A stretch of DNA of 64,000 nucleotides from Rhizobium sp. LC145 (GTDB lineage: Bacteria; Pseudomonadota; Alphaproteobacteria; Rhizobiales; Rhizobiaceae), in contig NZ_LBHV01000004.1 in the NCBI RefSeq assembly GCF_001005825.1, positions 682,001 through 746,000 on the forward strand, read 5' to 3'. The position numbers and the translations under genes are program-made. The notes beneath the pieces are model-generated. The model made no database searches. It saw nothing but the letters and a program-made list of their open reading frames with translations, and was not told the DNA's origin. Positions 34,235-43,424 of the stretch are shown here, in pieces. How positions within the stretch are numbered: the stretch's first letter is position 1; each line of letters begins with the position of its first letter.

Positions 34235-37200
34235 ATGGGCGAGCTGAAGTGTGTTCTGATCGGGGGCGGGCTGCTGCTCGTCCAATGCGCGGAAATTCTG
34301 AAGGCACGCGGGCACGGTATTCAGGCCGTCGTCACCTCGAATGGTCCGGTGAAGAACTGGGCCTCGGCTCTGGGCGTTCCGGTCGTCGCACAGGACGGCG
34401 ATTATGCCGCGGAGCTGACCCGGCATGACTATGATTGGCTCTTCAGCATCGCCAATCTCAGGATCGTTCCCCAGGCAGCCTGGCGGCATGCCCGCCTCGG
34501 CGCGGTCAATTTCCACGACGGCCTACTGCCCGCAATCGCTGGCCTCAACACGCCGGCATGGGCGATTCTCGAAGGCCGGGATCGGCATGGGGTGACATGG
34601 CACGCGATCAACGACGGGATCGACGAGGGCGACATCTATGCCCAGCAGGATTTCGAAATCAGCCCGGACGAGACCGCGCTCACGCTCAACACGAAATGCT
34701 TCGAGGCCGGCATGGCGACTTTCTCCGCTCTGCTGGATGATATCGAACGCGGCGCGCTGCGGCCGCGGCGGCAGGACTTTTCCGCGAGAACCTATTACGA
34801 GCGCCTGAAGCGCCCGGAGGCTGCCGGCACGCTCGATTTCACCCGTCCTGCGGCCGAGCTTTCCCGTCTCGTGCGCGGCCTGGACTTTGGCGCCACCTAT
34901 CTCAACCCGCTCGCTACGGCCAAGGTGCGGTTCGGCGCGAATGTCTTCACCGTCACCAGCTTGCGCATTCTCGATGGAGAACTGAGGAGCGATCCCGGCC
35001 TTGTCCTGTCGGTCGGCGCCGATGGTTTGACAGTCGGAACCGCCGACAAGCCGGTCCTTCTCGAAGCCGTGCTGAAGAACAATGGGGCGGAGGTCCTGCT
35101 CTCCTCCGTCCTGCACGCAGGCGACCGCTTGCCGATCCTCAACGAGGTGAAGCGGATTTCCCTGTCCGAGGCCCTCGCGACCATTACGCCGAATGAGGCA
35201 TTCTTTCGCCGCAAGCTGGAGAATGCAGCCGACATTTCCCTTCTCTACGTCAAGGGCCGGGAGGCAAGTGCTGCTCCGGATATCGCGGCGATTCCGCTTT
35301 CCCTTGCCGAAGGCTTTACGCGGCAGGAGCGGATTGTGCTCGTCACCGCCTTTCTCATGCGCCTTTCGGGAGAGGCTGCATTCGATATCGCCTATGCAAG
35401 CGATGGTCTTGCGGATTTCTGTGCCCGCCATCCCGGCTATTTCGCCGAATCCCTGCCGCTTCACGTAGATCCCGCGAAACATGCTTCGGTCGATGACCTG
35501 ATCGCGGCGATCAGTCAATCTTTGAAAGACCTGGACGAGCGGCAAACCTATCCGCTCGATCTCATTGAACGCTATCCGGGCCTCCATGCGCCGCAACTGA
35601 CGGTCGGCATCGTGGACACGAAAAATCCGGCAAACGCGGATGCCCTGCCGGGCTGTGCCCTCACATTCCGGCTCGGCGAAACGAAAGCCGACTTGCTCTA
35701 CGACCGCACGCGTATCGATGAAGCACAAGCGAGGGATTTGGCGGCAAGATTCACCGTGCTTGCGGCAGCCTTCGAAAAGCGATCCACTCCGCTTCATGAG
35801 CTGCCGTTGATGTCGGACACCGAGCGCGGCAAAGTCCTCTACGACTGGAACCGCACGGAACGGGAATATGACAGGCTCTCCTGCGTCCACGAACTCATCG
35901 AACGGCAGGTAGACCTGACCCCCGATGCCGAAGCGCTCGCCTTCCATGGCCACTCCCTCACCTATCGCCAGATGGACGAGCGCGCCAACCGCATCGCCCA
36001 GGCGCTTCGCGCGGAGGGCGTGGGGCCGGATACGACGGTCGGGCTCTACCTTCCGCGATCGCTCGATCTGGTCGTCGGCGCGCTCGCCATCATGAAGGCG
36101 GGCGGCGCCTATATCCCGCTCGATCCGCATTTTCCGGCAGACCGCCTCGCCTTCATGATCAAGGACAGCAAGGCAAGGCTGGTGCTGACGGAACGGCGTA
36201 TGGCAAGCGCTGCGACACTGGCGGGCACCAACTTCCTGTGCATCGAGGATATCCTGAAAGGCGCACCGTCGGCGGACCGCCCATCGAGCGGCGTCGCACC
36301 CGATAATCTCGCCTATGTCATATACACGTCGGGTTCCACAGGACTGCCGAAAGGCGTCATGATCGAGCACCGCAATGTCGTGAACTTCTTCTCCGGCATG
36401 GACGAACGCGTCCCGCTCGATACCGATCGGCGCAATGTCTGGCTGGCGGTAACCAGCCTCTCCTTCGACATTTCCGTGCTCGAACTTTTCTGGACGCTGG
36501 CGCGCGGCTTCAAGGTCGTCATCCACTCCTCGGAAGTGCTCGAAGCCAAGGCGAAGGGCACATCTTCCGCGGGCGGAGGCACAAACCTTGATTTCGGCCT
36601 CTTCTATTGGGGTAACGATGGCGGCGCAGGCGCGGAAAAATACCGCCTGCTGATCGAGGGCGCGAAATTTGCGGATGCGAACGACTTCGACGCCATCTGG
36701 ACGCCCGAACGTCATTTCCACGCTTTCGGCGGCCCCTATCCCAATCCGGCGGTCACCGGGGCCGCGATCGCCGCGGTTACGAAAAATCTTTCGATCCGCG
36801 CCGGCAGCTGCGTCCTGCCGCTTCACCACCCTGCGCGCGTGGCCGAGGAATGGGCCGTCATCGACAACCTGAGCAACGGGCGAGTGGCGCTCGCCTTCGC
36901 CTCGGGCTGGATGCCGGAGGATTTCGTGCTGCGCCCGGAAAACGCACCACCGAAGAACAAGGCAGGCCTCATCCGCGACATCGAAACGGTCCGCAAACTA
37001 TGGCGCGGCGAACACGTCGACTTCGATTTCGGCGCCGGCACTGTCAGCGTCCTCACCCAGCCCCGTCCGGTTCAGAAGGAACTGCCCGTCTGGCTGACCA
37101 CCGCTGGCAATCCCGAGAGCTATCGTGAAGCGGCAAGAGTGGGCGCCAATGTGCTGACCCACCTGCTGGGGCAGTCGGTCGAGGAGCTTGCCGAAAAGAT

Positions 37201-38854
37201 CGCGATCTACAGGCAGACCTTGGCCGAAACCGGCCGCAACCCCGCCGACCACAAAGTCACGCTGATGCTGCACACCCTTCTCGGCGCGGACCGAGAGGAG
37301 GTTCGCGATCTCGCACGTGAGCCGATGAAGGAATACCTGCGCAGCGCGGCTGCGCTCATCAAGCAATATGCCTGGGCTTTCCCGGCCTTCAAGAAGCCGC
37401 AAGGCATCTCCCAGCCGATGGATATCGATCTCCAGTCGCTCTCACCGGAAGAGATGGACGCAATCCTGGAATTCGCCTTCCTGCGCTATTTCGAGGATAG
37501 CGGCCTGTTCGGCACCATCGAGGATGCCATGGCGCGGCTCGATCAGGTCAAGGCCGCCGGCGTCGACGAAATCGCCTGCCTGATCGATTTCGGATTGCCC
37601 GACCGCATCGTGCTGGAACGGCTCGAACTGTTGGCCGACGTGGTTCGGTTGAACCGCGGCCCGGCAGGTGACGAACCGGCGGAAAGCTTCGCGGACGAAA
37701 TCCGCAAGCATGCCGTCACCCATCTGCAATGCACGCCCTCCATGGCACGAATGTTCATGATGGTGGACGAGGATCGCGCGGCACTTGCCCATATCCGGCA
37801 CCTGTTCCTGGGTGGCGAGGCGCTGCAGGGGTCCCAGCTTGCCGCGTTGAGAACGGTGACGGACGCAACGATCGAGAACATGTATGGCCCGACGGAGACG
37901 ACCATCTGGTCCTCGACATTCGCCGCCACGTCCTCGACCGGGATCGTTCCGATCGGCCGGCCGATCGCCAATACCCAGCTCTACGTGCTCGACGGCGCCT
38001 TGAACCCCGTACCGCCCGGAGAAATCGGAGAGCTCTATATCGGCGGCGAAGGCGTGGCGCGCGGCTACTTCAATCGCGAACAGCTCACGAGCGAGCGCTT
38101 CCTGCCCAACCCGTTTGCCGGAGGCCGGATCTATCGTACCGGCGATCTCGCCCGCTTCGAGCAGAACGGCATCCTGCATTTCCTCGGCCGGACGGACCAT
38201 CAGGTCAAGATACGCGGCTACCGTATCGAGCTTGGGGAGATCGAGGCCCGGATCGGCTCCTTCGCCGGCATCCGCGAGGTGGTGGTGGTCGCCCGCAAGG
38301 ATGCGCCGGGAGATCCACGCTTGGTTGCCTATATCCGGACGGACGGCACGCCCGTCAGCGAGCAGGCTCTGCGCGCGCATATCGCCGAGGCTCTGCCGGA
38401 TGCCATGGTGCCCTCGTATTTCGTGACGATGGAAGCTTTCCCGCTGACACCGAATGCCAAGGTGGATCGCAATCGGCTGCCCGCGCCGGCCGAAAAGACG
38501 CAGCCGGCGGCAATCACCCTCACCGAGCCCGCCAACAGCCTCCAGCAGGAGATCGGCGACGTGTTCAGCCGAGCGCTCGGACTGGACCGGGTCGGCATTT
38601 TCGACAACTTCTTCTCGCTCGGTGGTCACTCGCTCCTGGCGGTCCAGATTCACCGCGAGATAAAGACGAAGCTCGCGCCGGACCTGACGATAACCGATAT
38701 CTTCCGTTTCCCGACGGTCGCTCTGCTTGCCGATCATATCTCCGGCAAGGGCAAGGCGGATGCTCAATTGGAAAGGGCTGCGGAGCGGGCTGCAATGCGG
38801 CGGAGCGCGCTGGAGCGGCGGCCGGTGCTGGTCCGCGCGGAAACCAAGGTCTAG
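34235..38854 (+). CDS. NRPS-like protein: formyltransferase, half-C, A split by luciferase-like monooxygenase, PCP
   Basis: The 1539-residue protein begins with a methionyl-tRNA-type formyltransferase (about 1-310) keeping Asn92 and His94 in VNFHDGLLP and Asp130 in NDGIDEGDI. Residues about 350-525 resemble the C-terminal half of a condensation domain without HHxxxDG. An adenylation domain follows: A3 IYTSGSTGLPKG (696-707), A4 LSFDIS with Asp745, A5 NMYGPTETT, A7 RTGDL, A8 KIRGYRIELGEIE, A10 Lys1409. Between A4 and A5 a luciferase-like FMN monooxygenase is inserted (about 780-1145: DFGLFYWG, WTPERHFHAFGG, LAFASGW). The carrier domain has Ser1466 in GGHSL. The ATG at 34235 follows GGGGA; an ATG at 34220 abuts GAGGA. 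The layout recalls the formylating initiation module of LgrA plus MupA/Atu3671-type monooxygenases. Confidence 0.93.
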   Translation: MGELKCVLIGGGLLLVQCAEILKARGHGIQAVVTSNGPVKNWASALGVPVVAQDGDYAAELTRHDYDWLFSIANLRIVPQAAWRHARLGAVNFHDGLLPAIAGLNTPAWAILEGRDRHGVTWHAINDGIDEGDIYAQQDFEISPDETALTLNTKCFEAGMATFSALLDDIERGALRPRRQDFSARTYYERLKRPEAAGTLDFTRPAAELSRLVRGLDFGATYLNPLATAKVRFGANVFTVTSLRILDGELRSDPGLVLSVGADGLTVGTADKPVLLEAVLKNNGAEVLLSSVLHAGDRLPILNEVKRISLSEALATITPNEAFFRRKLENAADISLLYVKGREASAAPDIAAIPLSLAEGFTRQERIVLVTAFLMRLSGEAAFDIAYASDGLADFCARHPGYFAESLPLHVDPAKHASVDDLIAAISQSLKDLDERQTYPLDLIERYPGLHAPQLTVGIVDTKNPANADALPGCALTFRLGETKADLLYDRTRIDEAQARDLAARFTVLAAAFEKRSTPLHELPLMSDTERGKVLYDWNRTEREYDRLSCVHELIERQVDLTPDAEALAFHGHSLTYRQMDERANRIAQALRAEGVGPDTTVGLYLPRSLDLVVGALAIMKAGGAYIPLDPHFPADRLAFMIKDSKARLVLTERRMASAATLAGTNFLCIEDILKGAPSADRPSSGVAPDNLAYVIYTSGSTGLPKGVMIEHRNVVNFFSGMDERVPLDTDRRNVWLAVTSLSFDISVLELFWTLARGFKVVIHSSEVLEAKAKGTSSAGGGTNLDFGLFYWGNDGGAGAEKYRLLIEGAKFADANDFDAIWTPERHFHAFGGPYPNPAVTGAAIAAVTKNLSIRAGSCVLPLHHPARVAEEWAVIDNLSNGRVALAFASGWMPEDFVLRPENAPPKNKAGLIRDIETVRKLWRGEHVDFDFGAGTVSVLTQPRPVQKELPVWLTTAGNPESYREAARVGANVLTHLLGQSVEELAEKIAIYRQTLAETGRNPADHKVTLMLHTLLGADREEVRDLAREPMKEYLRSAAALIKQYAWAFPAFKKPQGISQPMDIDLQSLSPEEMDAILEFAFLRYFEDSGLFGTIEDAMARLDQVKAAGVDEIACLIDFGLPDRIVLERLELLADVVRLNRGPAGDEPAESFADEIRKHAVTHLQCTPSMARMFMMVDEDRAALAHIRHLFLGGEALQGSQLAALRTVTDATIENMYGPTETTIWSSTFAATSSTGIVPIGRPIANTQLYVLDGALNPVPPGEIGELYIGGEGVARGYFNREQLTSERFLPNPFAGGRIYRTGDLARFEQNGILHFLGRTDHQVKIRGYRIELGEIEARIGSFAGIREVVVVARKDAPGDPRLVAYIRTDGTPVSEQALRAHIAEALPDAMVPSYFVTMEAFPLTPNAKVDRNRLPAPAEKTQPAAITLTEPANSLQQEIGDVFSRALGLDRVGIFDNFFSLGGHSLLAVQIHREIKTKLAPDLTITDIFRFPTVALLADHISGKGKADAQLERAAERAAMRRSALERRPVLVRAETKV

Positions 38855-38860
38855 CCGGCC

Positions 38861-39511
38861 ATGCTGCTTGCGAACCTGTTCGATCCCTGGGTGGCGGTGA
38901 GCGAGGCGGCTCTCCCCCGAAGCATCGGCATGCTCTATCCGGAAGAGCGGGCGGCGATCGCCGGTGCGGTCTATCGCCGGCGCCTGGAATTTTCCGCCGG
39001 GCGTGCTTGCGCCAGGCAGGCCATGGATGCGCTCGGCCTGCCGGCTGCGGCAATCCCGGTCAGCACCGACAGGACGCCGATCTGGCCGGAGGGCGTCATC
39101 GGAAGCATCAGCCATTCGACCAAAAAATGCGCTGCCGCCGTTGCTCTCCATTCGGACGGAATAACGGCGATCGGGCTCGATATCGAAGAGGCCTCACCCC
39201 TGGAAGAGGAATTCTCGGAGGAGATATGCACGACCGGCGAGCGCGACTGGCTCGCCTCTCGACCTGTCGGAGAGCGGGGTCTGCTGCTGAAGGCGATCTT
39301 CTGCGCCAAGGAAAGTGCCTATAAATGTCAGTACACGCTTACGAGAACGATCTTCGACTTCGACGTGTTGCGGATCGAAATGAACCTGCCGGAGGGCCAA
39401 TTCTCGGCATATTTCGAGGCGGATGTTCTACCGTTCAAACGCGGTGACCGGCTGAATGGCAGGATAAGGTTCTTCGGGGATCACATCGCTGCCGGCGCGA
39501 TGCTCCGCTGA
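38861..39511 (+). CDS. 4'-phosphopantetheinyl transferase (EntD/Sfp superfamily)
   Basis: The 216-residue protein has the family's arginine-rich GRACARQA, the magnesium-binding GLDIEE and the downstream AKESAYK motif. The size matches EntD-type enzymes. It attaches phosphopantetheine to carrier-domain serines and presumably activates the PKS ACP and the NRPS-like PCP, and perhaps the free ACP at 46457. It starts six bases after the NRPS-like stop, so the two are co-transcribed. The ribosome-binding site is weak, which is common for coupled genes. Confidence 0.92.
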   Translation: MLLANLFDPWVAVSEAALPRSIGMLYPEERAAIAGAVYRRRLEFSAGRACARQAMDALGLPAAAIPVSTDRTPIWPEGVIGSISHSTKKCAAAVALHSDGITAIGLDIEEASPLEEEFSEEICTTGERDWLASRPVGERGLLLKAIFCAKESAYKCQYTLTRTIFDFDVLRIEMNLPEGQFSAYFEADVLPFKRGDRLNGRIRFFGDHIAAGAMLR

Positions 39512-39527
39512 CCAGACTTCGGCACTG

Positions 39528-40322
39528 CTATCCGATCCGCTGTCTGCGGCCGAAGAGTTCGTGCGAGAAAAGCCGGGCCAGGGGGAGAACCGCATAGACA
39601 TATCGCCGCCAGAGTCTCTTCGGGTCGGATGCGAGCCTGTGCAGCCACTCTAGCCCGGAATGGCGCATCCAGATCGGAGCCCGCTTCTTGGCGCCGACGA
39701 GGAATTCCAGCGATGCGCCGATGCAGAGGCCAATTCCTTTTGCATCGGGCCGGAGCGATAGTTCATAAGCGATCTTTTCCGATTGAGGAGACCCGATCGC
39801 GATGAAGACAAACCGGGCTTCGGCGGCGGCTGCGAATTCCACACAGGCCCGCAAGGCCTCGGTATTATGTAACACCCCCTGAGGCGGCAGGTGCGCGCGA
39901 AATCTCACTTTCGGATAAGCGACTCGGAGGTCGCGGACGATGCCGTCACTGGCCGCGATGAGGGTAACCGGATCGCCGTCGCGTAGGATCGTTCTGAAAA
40001 TGCGGGCAGTGAGATCGGAACCGGTGACCACAGGTAACCGGAAGCGAAGTAGCCAGGCCAAGCCCGAAATCGGGCGGCTGTCGCAAAGCGATAGCCAGGC
40101 TCGGCTGTAATAATGCCGGATTTCGTTATTGCCCTGCAGGCGAACGACATGATCGACATTCGGCGTGACGACGTAGCGGAACGGCATCTGCGGCTCCGCC
40201 TGACGCAGGAGCGCAAGAACAGCATCGGCCGTGAGGCAATCGAACGGCGCGTCCATGAAATGCCGCCGGCCCTCACGGTCGAGAGAATCCAGGTTCGGTG
40301 ACGGAACATCGATGACAGCCAT
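39528..40322 (-). CDS. WecG/TagA/CpsF family glycosyltransferase (GT26)
   Basis: The 264-residue protein fits the GT26 family: MDAPFDCLTADAVLALL near the start, YVVTPNVDHVVRL, then FIAIGSPQSEKIAYEL and GASLEFLVGAKKRAP. These enzymes add N-acetylmannosaminuronate, ManNAc or similar sugars early in polysaccharide assembly. The ATG at 40322 has GGAGG eight bases upstream; a GTG at 40388 would add 22 residues without support. It is convergent with the PPTase gene, only 16 bases apart. Confidence 0.9.
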   Translation of the reverse strand: MAVIDVPSPNLDSLDREGRRHFMDAPFDCLTADAVLALLRQAEPQMPFRYVVTPNVDHVVRLQGNNEIRHYYSRAWLSLCDSRPISGLAWLLRFRLPVVTGSDLTARIFRTILRDGDPVTLIAASDGIVRDLRVAYPKVRFRAHLPPQGVLHNTEALRACVEFAAAAEARFVFIAIGSPQSEKIAYELSLRPDAKGIGLCIGASLEFLVGAKKRAPIWMRHSGLEWLHRLASDPKRLWRRYVYAVLPLARLFSHELFGRRQRIG

Positions 40323-40567
40323 GTACCCTGCCTCCGCTTCTGCACAACGCTTCCGCACGGCAGCCGTCGGGGACGAGCACCGTTTCACTAAAACATTGCT
40401 TTGATTGGCTTTATTCTAGTGAGATCACGTATGGCGCCTCAATTCTCCGGCGCATATCAAAAGGGTGTAGCAGGACGCTGCCTCTCCTCGACCGGTTCAA
40501 AAAGGATGAGCCGCCGATCACTCGAACGGCGTAGCGCAGCTAGCTAAGAAAGCTGCATCCTTCGACT

Positions 40568-41812
40568 ATGATGACCGCATGGGAAATCTCAGCCCGAAAG
40601 CGATCCGGGATGCTGCATTACATTCTAAGTTCCACGGCTATGCTGCTGTCGGTCACATTGTTCATTCCGACCGCCATTTTTGCCGCGGAGTGTATCGCGG
40701 GGAGTTTTAGTAAGCGTAATCAAACAAACTCCACAGTTCATCACCGGCCGGCAGCCGCGATCCTCGTGCCCGCTCACAACGAAGAACTGAATATCACTGA
40801 TACCGTGCTCGATATTCAGAGCCGGATGCGGGAAGGCGATCGGCTCATTGTGATTGCGGACAACTGCACGGATTACACCGCCGCTCTTGCCCGCAGCGCC
40901 GGCGCCGAGGTCGTCGAGCGCGACGATATGATGCGCCGCGGCAAGGGATATGCTCTGGATGCCGGCATGAATTATCTTGCGGCAACGCCAGCGGAAGTCG
41001 TGGTCATCGTCGATGCCGACTGCCGGCTGCAGCCCGATGCTCTCGACCACCTCGTTTCCATGGCTCACGCAACCGGCAAGCCGATCCAATCGCGTTATCT
41101 GCTGACCGCCCCTCCCGGCGCTAGGCCTGGTCTTGCGGTGTCGGAATTCGCCGTCCTCCTCAAGAACCGGATCAGGCTTCACGGATTGTCGATGCTCGGA
41201 CTTCCAGCGCAACTGACCGGCTCTGGTATGGCATTTCCCTGGCAGGTCCTGCGGAAGGCGGAGCTGGCCAGCGGGAACCTGGTGGAGGACATGAAGCTCG
41301 GGCTGGACCTCGCACGCGCCGGCCACGAACCTCGCTACTGCGATGCGGCGGTGGTCACCAGCGAATTCCCCTGCACGAAGAAGGGGCTGGAAACGCAGGC
41401 TTCCCGCTGGGAAGCAGGCCGTTTCGCGCTCGTGAAGCCCCTGCTTTCGGCCCTCCTCGACCCCGATACCTTCCGCAGGCCGAACTATTTTTTCCTGGTT
41501 CTGGATGCCCTCGTCCCGCCCGTGACGCTGCTGGCCGCCCTTCTTCTACTGTCGCTGGCCCCGGCAGTCCTGCTTGCGGCAATTGGCGGCGCGACTTTGC
41601 CTCTCCTGATCTCGGCCGTCAGCCTCATGATGTTCAGCGCCGCCTTGATGATCGCGTGGTGGATTTGGGGAAGGGATGTGCTCCCCTTGAATGCGCTCGG
41701 CAAGCTACCGGGTTTTGCGCTGACGAAGCTGAAGCTCTATCCACGCCAGGTCATCGCAGCCCGAAATGCGACCTGGGTCAGGACCGACCGCGAGAGGTCT
41801 CCCGGCGCTTGA
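40568..41812 (+). CDS. GT2 family glycosyltransferase with membrane segments
   Basis: The 414-residue protein has an N-terminal helix, a GT-A domain with AAILVPAHNEELNITDTV, the metal motif VDADCRL and an acceptor-side VEDMKLGLDLARAG. C-terminal membrane helices (about 300-375) follow. This resembles processive or lipid-linked GT2 enzymes. The start is open: ATGs at 40568, 40571 and 40610 all have weak ribosome-binding sites, and 40610 lies directly before the first helix. It converges on the GMC oxidoreductase with seven bases between. Confidence 0.87.
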   Translation: MMTAWEISARKRSGMLHYILSSTAMLLSVTLFIPTAIFAAECIAGSFSKRNQTNSTVHHRPAAAILVPAHNEELNITDTVLDIQSRMREGDRLIVIADNCTDYTAALARSAGAEVVERDDMMRRGKGYALDAGMNYLAATPAEVVVIVDADCRLQPDALDHLVSMAHATGKPIQSRYLLTAPPGARPGLAVSEFAVLLKNRIRLHGLSMLGLPAQLTGSGMAFPWQVLRKAELASGNLVEDMKLGLDLARAGHEPRYCDAAVVTSEFPCTKKGLETQASRWEAGRFALVKPLLSALLDPDTFRRPNYFFLVLDALVPPVTLLAALLLLSLAPAVLLAAIGGATLPLLISAVSLMMFSAALMIAWWIWGRDVLPLNALGKLPGFALTKLKLYPRQVIAARNATWVRTDRERSPGA

Positions 41813-41819
41813 GGCACAG

Positions 41820-43424
41820 TCACGAACAGGACGTCGGGCACGATGCCGCTGCCGAAATCGCGCCGGTTCTCGGTCCGCTCTTGATGGCGGTGAGCTCGGC
41901 ACCGATATGGGCTCCCACCCGCAGGGCGTTGGCAGCGATCGTCAGGCTGGGATTGACGCCGCCGCTCGTGGGGAAGAAAGAAGCATCCACGACGTAGAGG
42001 TTCTGCAGATCATGGGCGCGGTTGTTGGCATCCAGAACCGCGGTTGCGGGATCGGAGCCGAAGCGGCATGTACCGCAGGGATGGCCGTAGTTCAGGTTGA
42101 TGTCGCTGTTCAGTACCACCAGCTTGTGCCGCTCGAAAGCCCGCCGGTAAAGGCGCCGGAATGCCCGGATCCGTTCGCGCAGCTCTTCATGAACCGTATA
42201 TTCGAAGTAGATCGCGCCGGGCTCCTGAACATTGGGGCGCACACGGTTTTCCGGATAGGGCAGATCCTCCATGATAGAAGCGAATATCGTCGCCTTGCCG
42301 AAGATCAGGGCGCCGATCATTGCCGGCGCGCGCATGAAGGGCATGAGCGGCTTGAACCAGTGCCAGCCGCGGCGGTCGATCACGGATTTCAGGAAATGCA
42401 GGACATTGCTGGTCGTCGCGGTCAGCCCGGTCGATTGAATGACGCCGAATCTGGAACCCTCATGCTCATAAAAATCGCGCAGGCCAATCGACTTTCCGGG
42501 CTCCGACACGCGCGTCCGCCCCCTGGGCCAAACGGCAAAGAAATCGGAAATATGGAACATCAGATTGCGCCCCACGAGATCGGAGGAATTGGCGAGCCCT
42601 TTCGGCCAGAACCCGTTTGCGGAATTGAGAAGCAGCAACGGCGTAGACAGGGCTCCGGCAGCCAGGACATATAGCTTCGCCGCCACCGAAAACGTCTCTC
42701 CGTCCCTCCGGCATGAGAGTGCCCTGACTGCCTTGTCGTCGGCCTCGACGCGCTCCACGACGCATCGATCGAGGATCATCGCGTTTCCGGTTGCCAGCGC
42801 AGGCTCGATGAAGGCGCTGCGGGCATCCTGCTTGCAGGCCTTGTGGCAGACGATGCCGCCGCACTGGTCGCATCCATCCACATAGCGGCAGGCCGTATGG
42901 ACCCGGTACGGATGCATGCCGTTCGACCGGGTGGAGTGGAAGAAATGCTGGTCGCAAGCGGTCATCGCGGGTGGATCGATCAGTTCAGCGAGCGGCTCGA
43001 GCGGATCCTGGCTGCCTCTCACCTGCAGTAGTCTCTCCGCCATGCGGTAATAGGGATCGAGGCTCTCGTAGCCGATCGGCCAAGCCGGCTCGCCTTGACT
43101 GTCGATGATGTCGAAGTCGCTTGGCGAGAAGCGTTCGAGCGCCGCCGCATAGAGAAGAGTCGATCCGCCGGCGCCGCATCCGAGTGCGGGAAAGAAGCGT
43201 ACCGGACGGGCATCCACCATGCCGGAGATCTGCTGCGGCCAGCGCCCGTTTTTCAGGCGAGCCTCCTGATCGAACGTGTCGGGATCGTCCTCGAGATCCT
43301 GCGAAAAACTGGAGAGACCCTTTTCTATGAAAAGCACCCGATGCCCGGCCTTTGCCAACGAGTAACCGAGCGCCGCACCGCCCATGCCGGCGCCGACTAT
43401 GGCGACGTCCCACTCGAACTCCAT
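41820..43424 (-). CDS. GMC-type FAD-dependent oxidoreductase
   Basis: The 534-residue flavoprotein has the FAD-binding VAIVGAGMGGAALGYSLAKAG at the N-terminus, a middle segment rich in cysteines (CDQCGGIVCHKAC, about 191-203), and the GMC C-terminal pattern NLYVVDASFFPTSGGVNPSLT. Family members oxidise alcohols on sugars, choline or lipids. The cysteine cluster could bind metal or be structural. AGGGAGG precedes the ATG. In this setting it may oxidise a sugar hydroxyl or a polyketide alcohol, but the substrate cannot be read. Confidence 0.88.
   Translation of the reverse strand: MEFEWDVAIVGAGMGGAALGYSLAKAGHRVLFIEKGLSSFSQDLEDDPDTFDQEARLKNGRWPQQISGMVDARPVRFFPALGCGAGGSTLLYAAALERFSPSDFDIIDSQGEPAWPIGYESLDPYYRMAERLLQVRGSQDPLEPLAELIDPPAMTACDQHFFHSTRSNGMHPYRVHTACRYVDGCDQCGGIVCHKACKQDARSAFIEPALATGNAMILDRCVVERVEADDKAVRALSCRRDGETFSVAAKLYVLAAGALSTPLLLLNSANGFWPKGLANSSDLVGRNLMFHISDFFAVWPRGRTRVSEPGKSIGLRDFYEHEGSRFGVIQSTGLTATTSNVLHFLKSVIDRRGWHWFKPLMPFMRAPAMIGALIFGKATIFASIMEDLPYPENRVRPNVQEPGAIYFEYTVHEELRERIRAFRRLYRRAFERHKLVVLNSDINLNYGHPCGTCRFGSDPATAVLDANNRAHDLQNLYVVDASFFPTSGGVNPSLTIAANALRVGAHIGAELTAIKSGPRTGAISAAASCPTSCS

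Noticed and set aside
34523..36829. Minus-strand open frame of 768 codons opposite the NRPS-like gene
   Set aside because: It lies wholly within the formyltransferase, adenylation and monooxygenase coding sequence in antisense, with no domain of its own.
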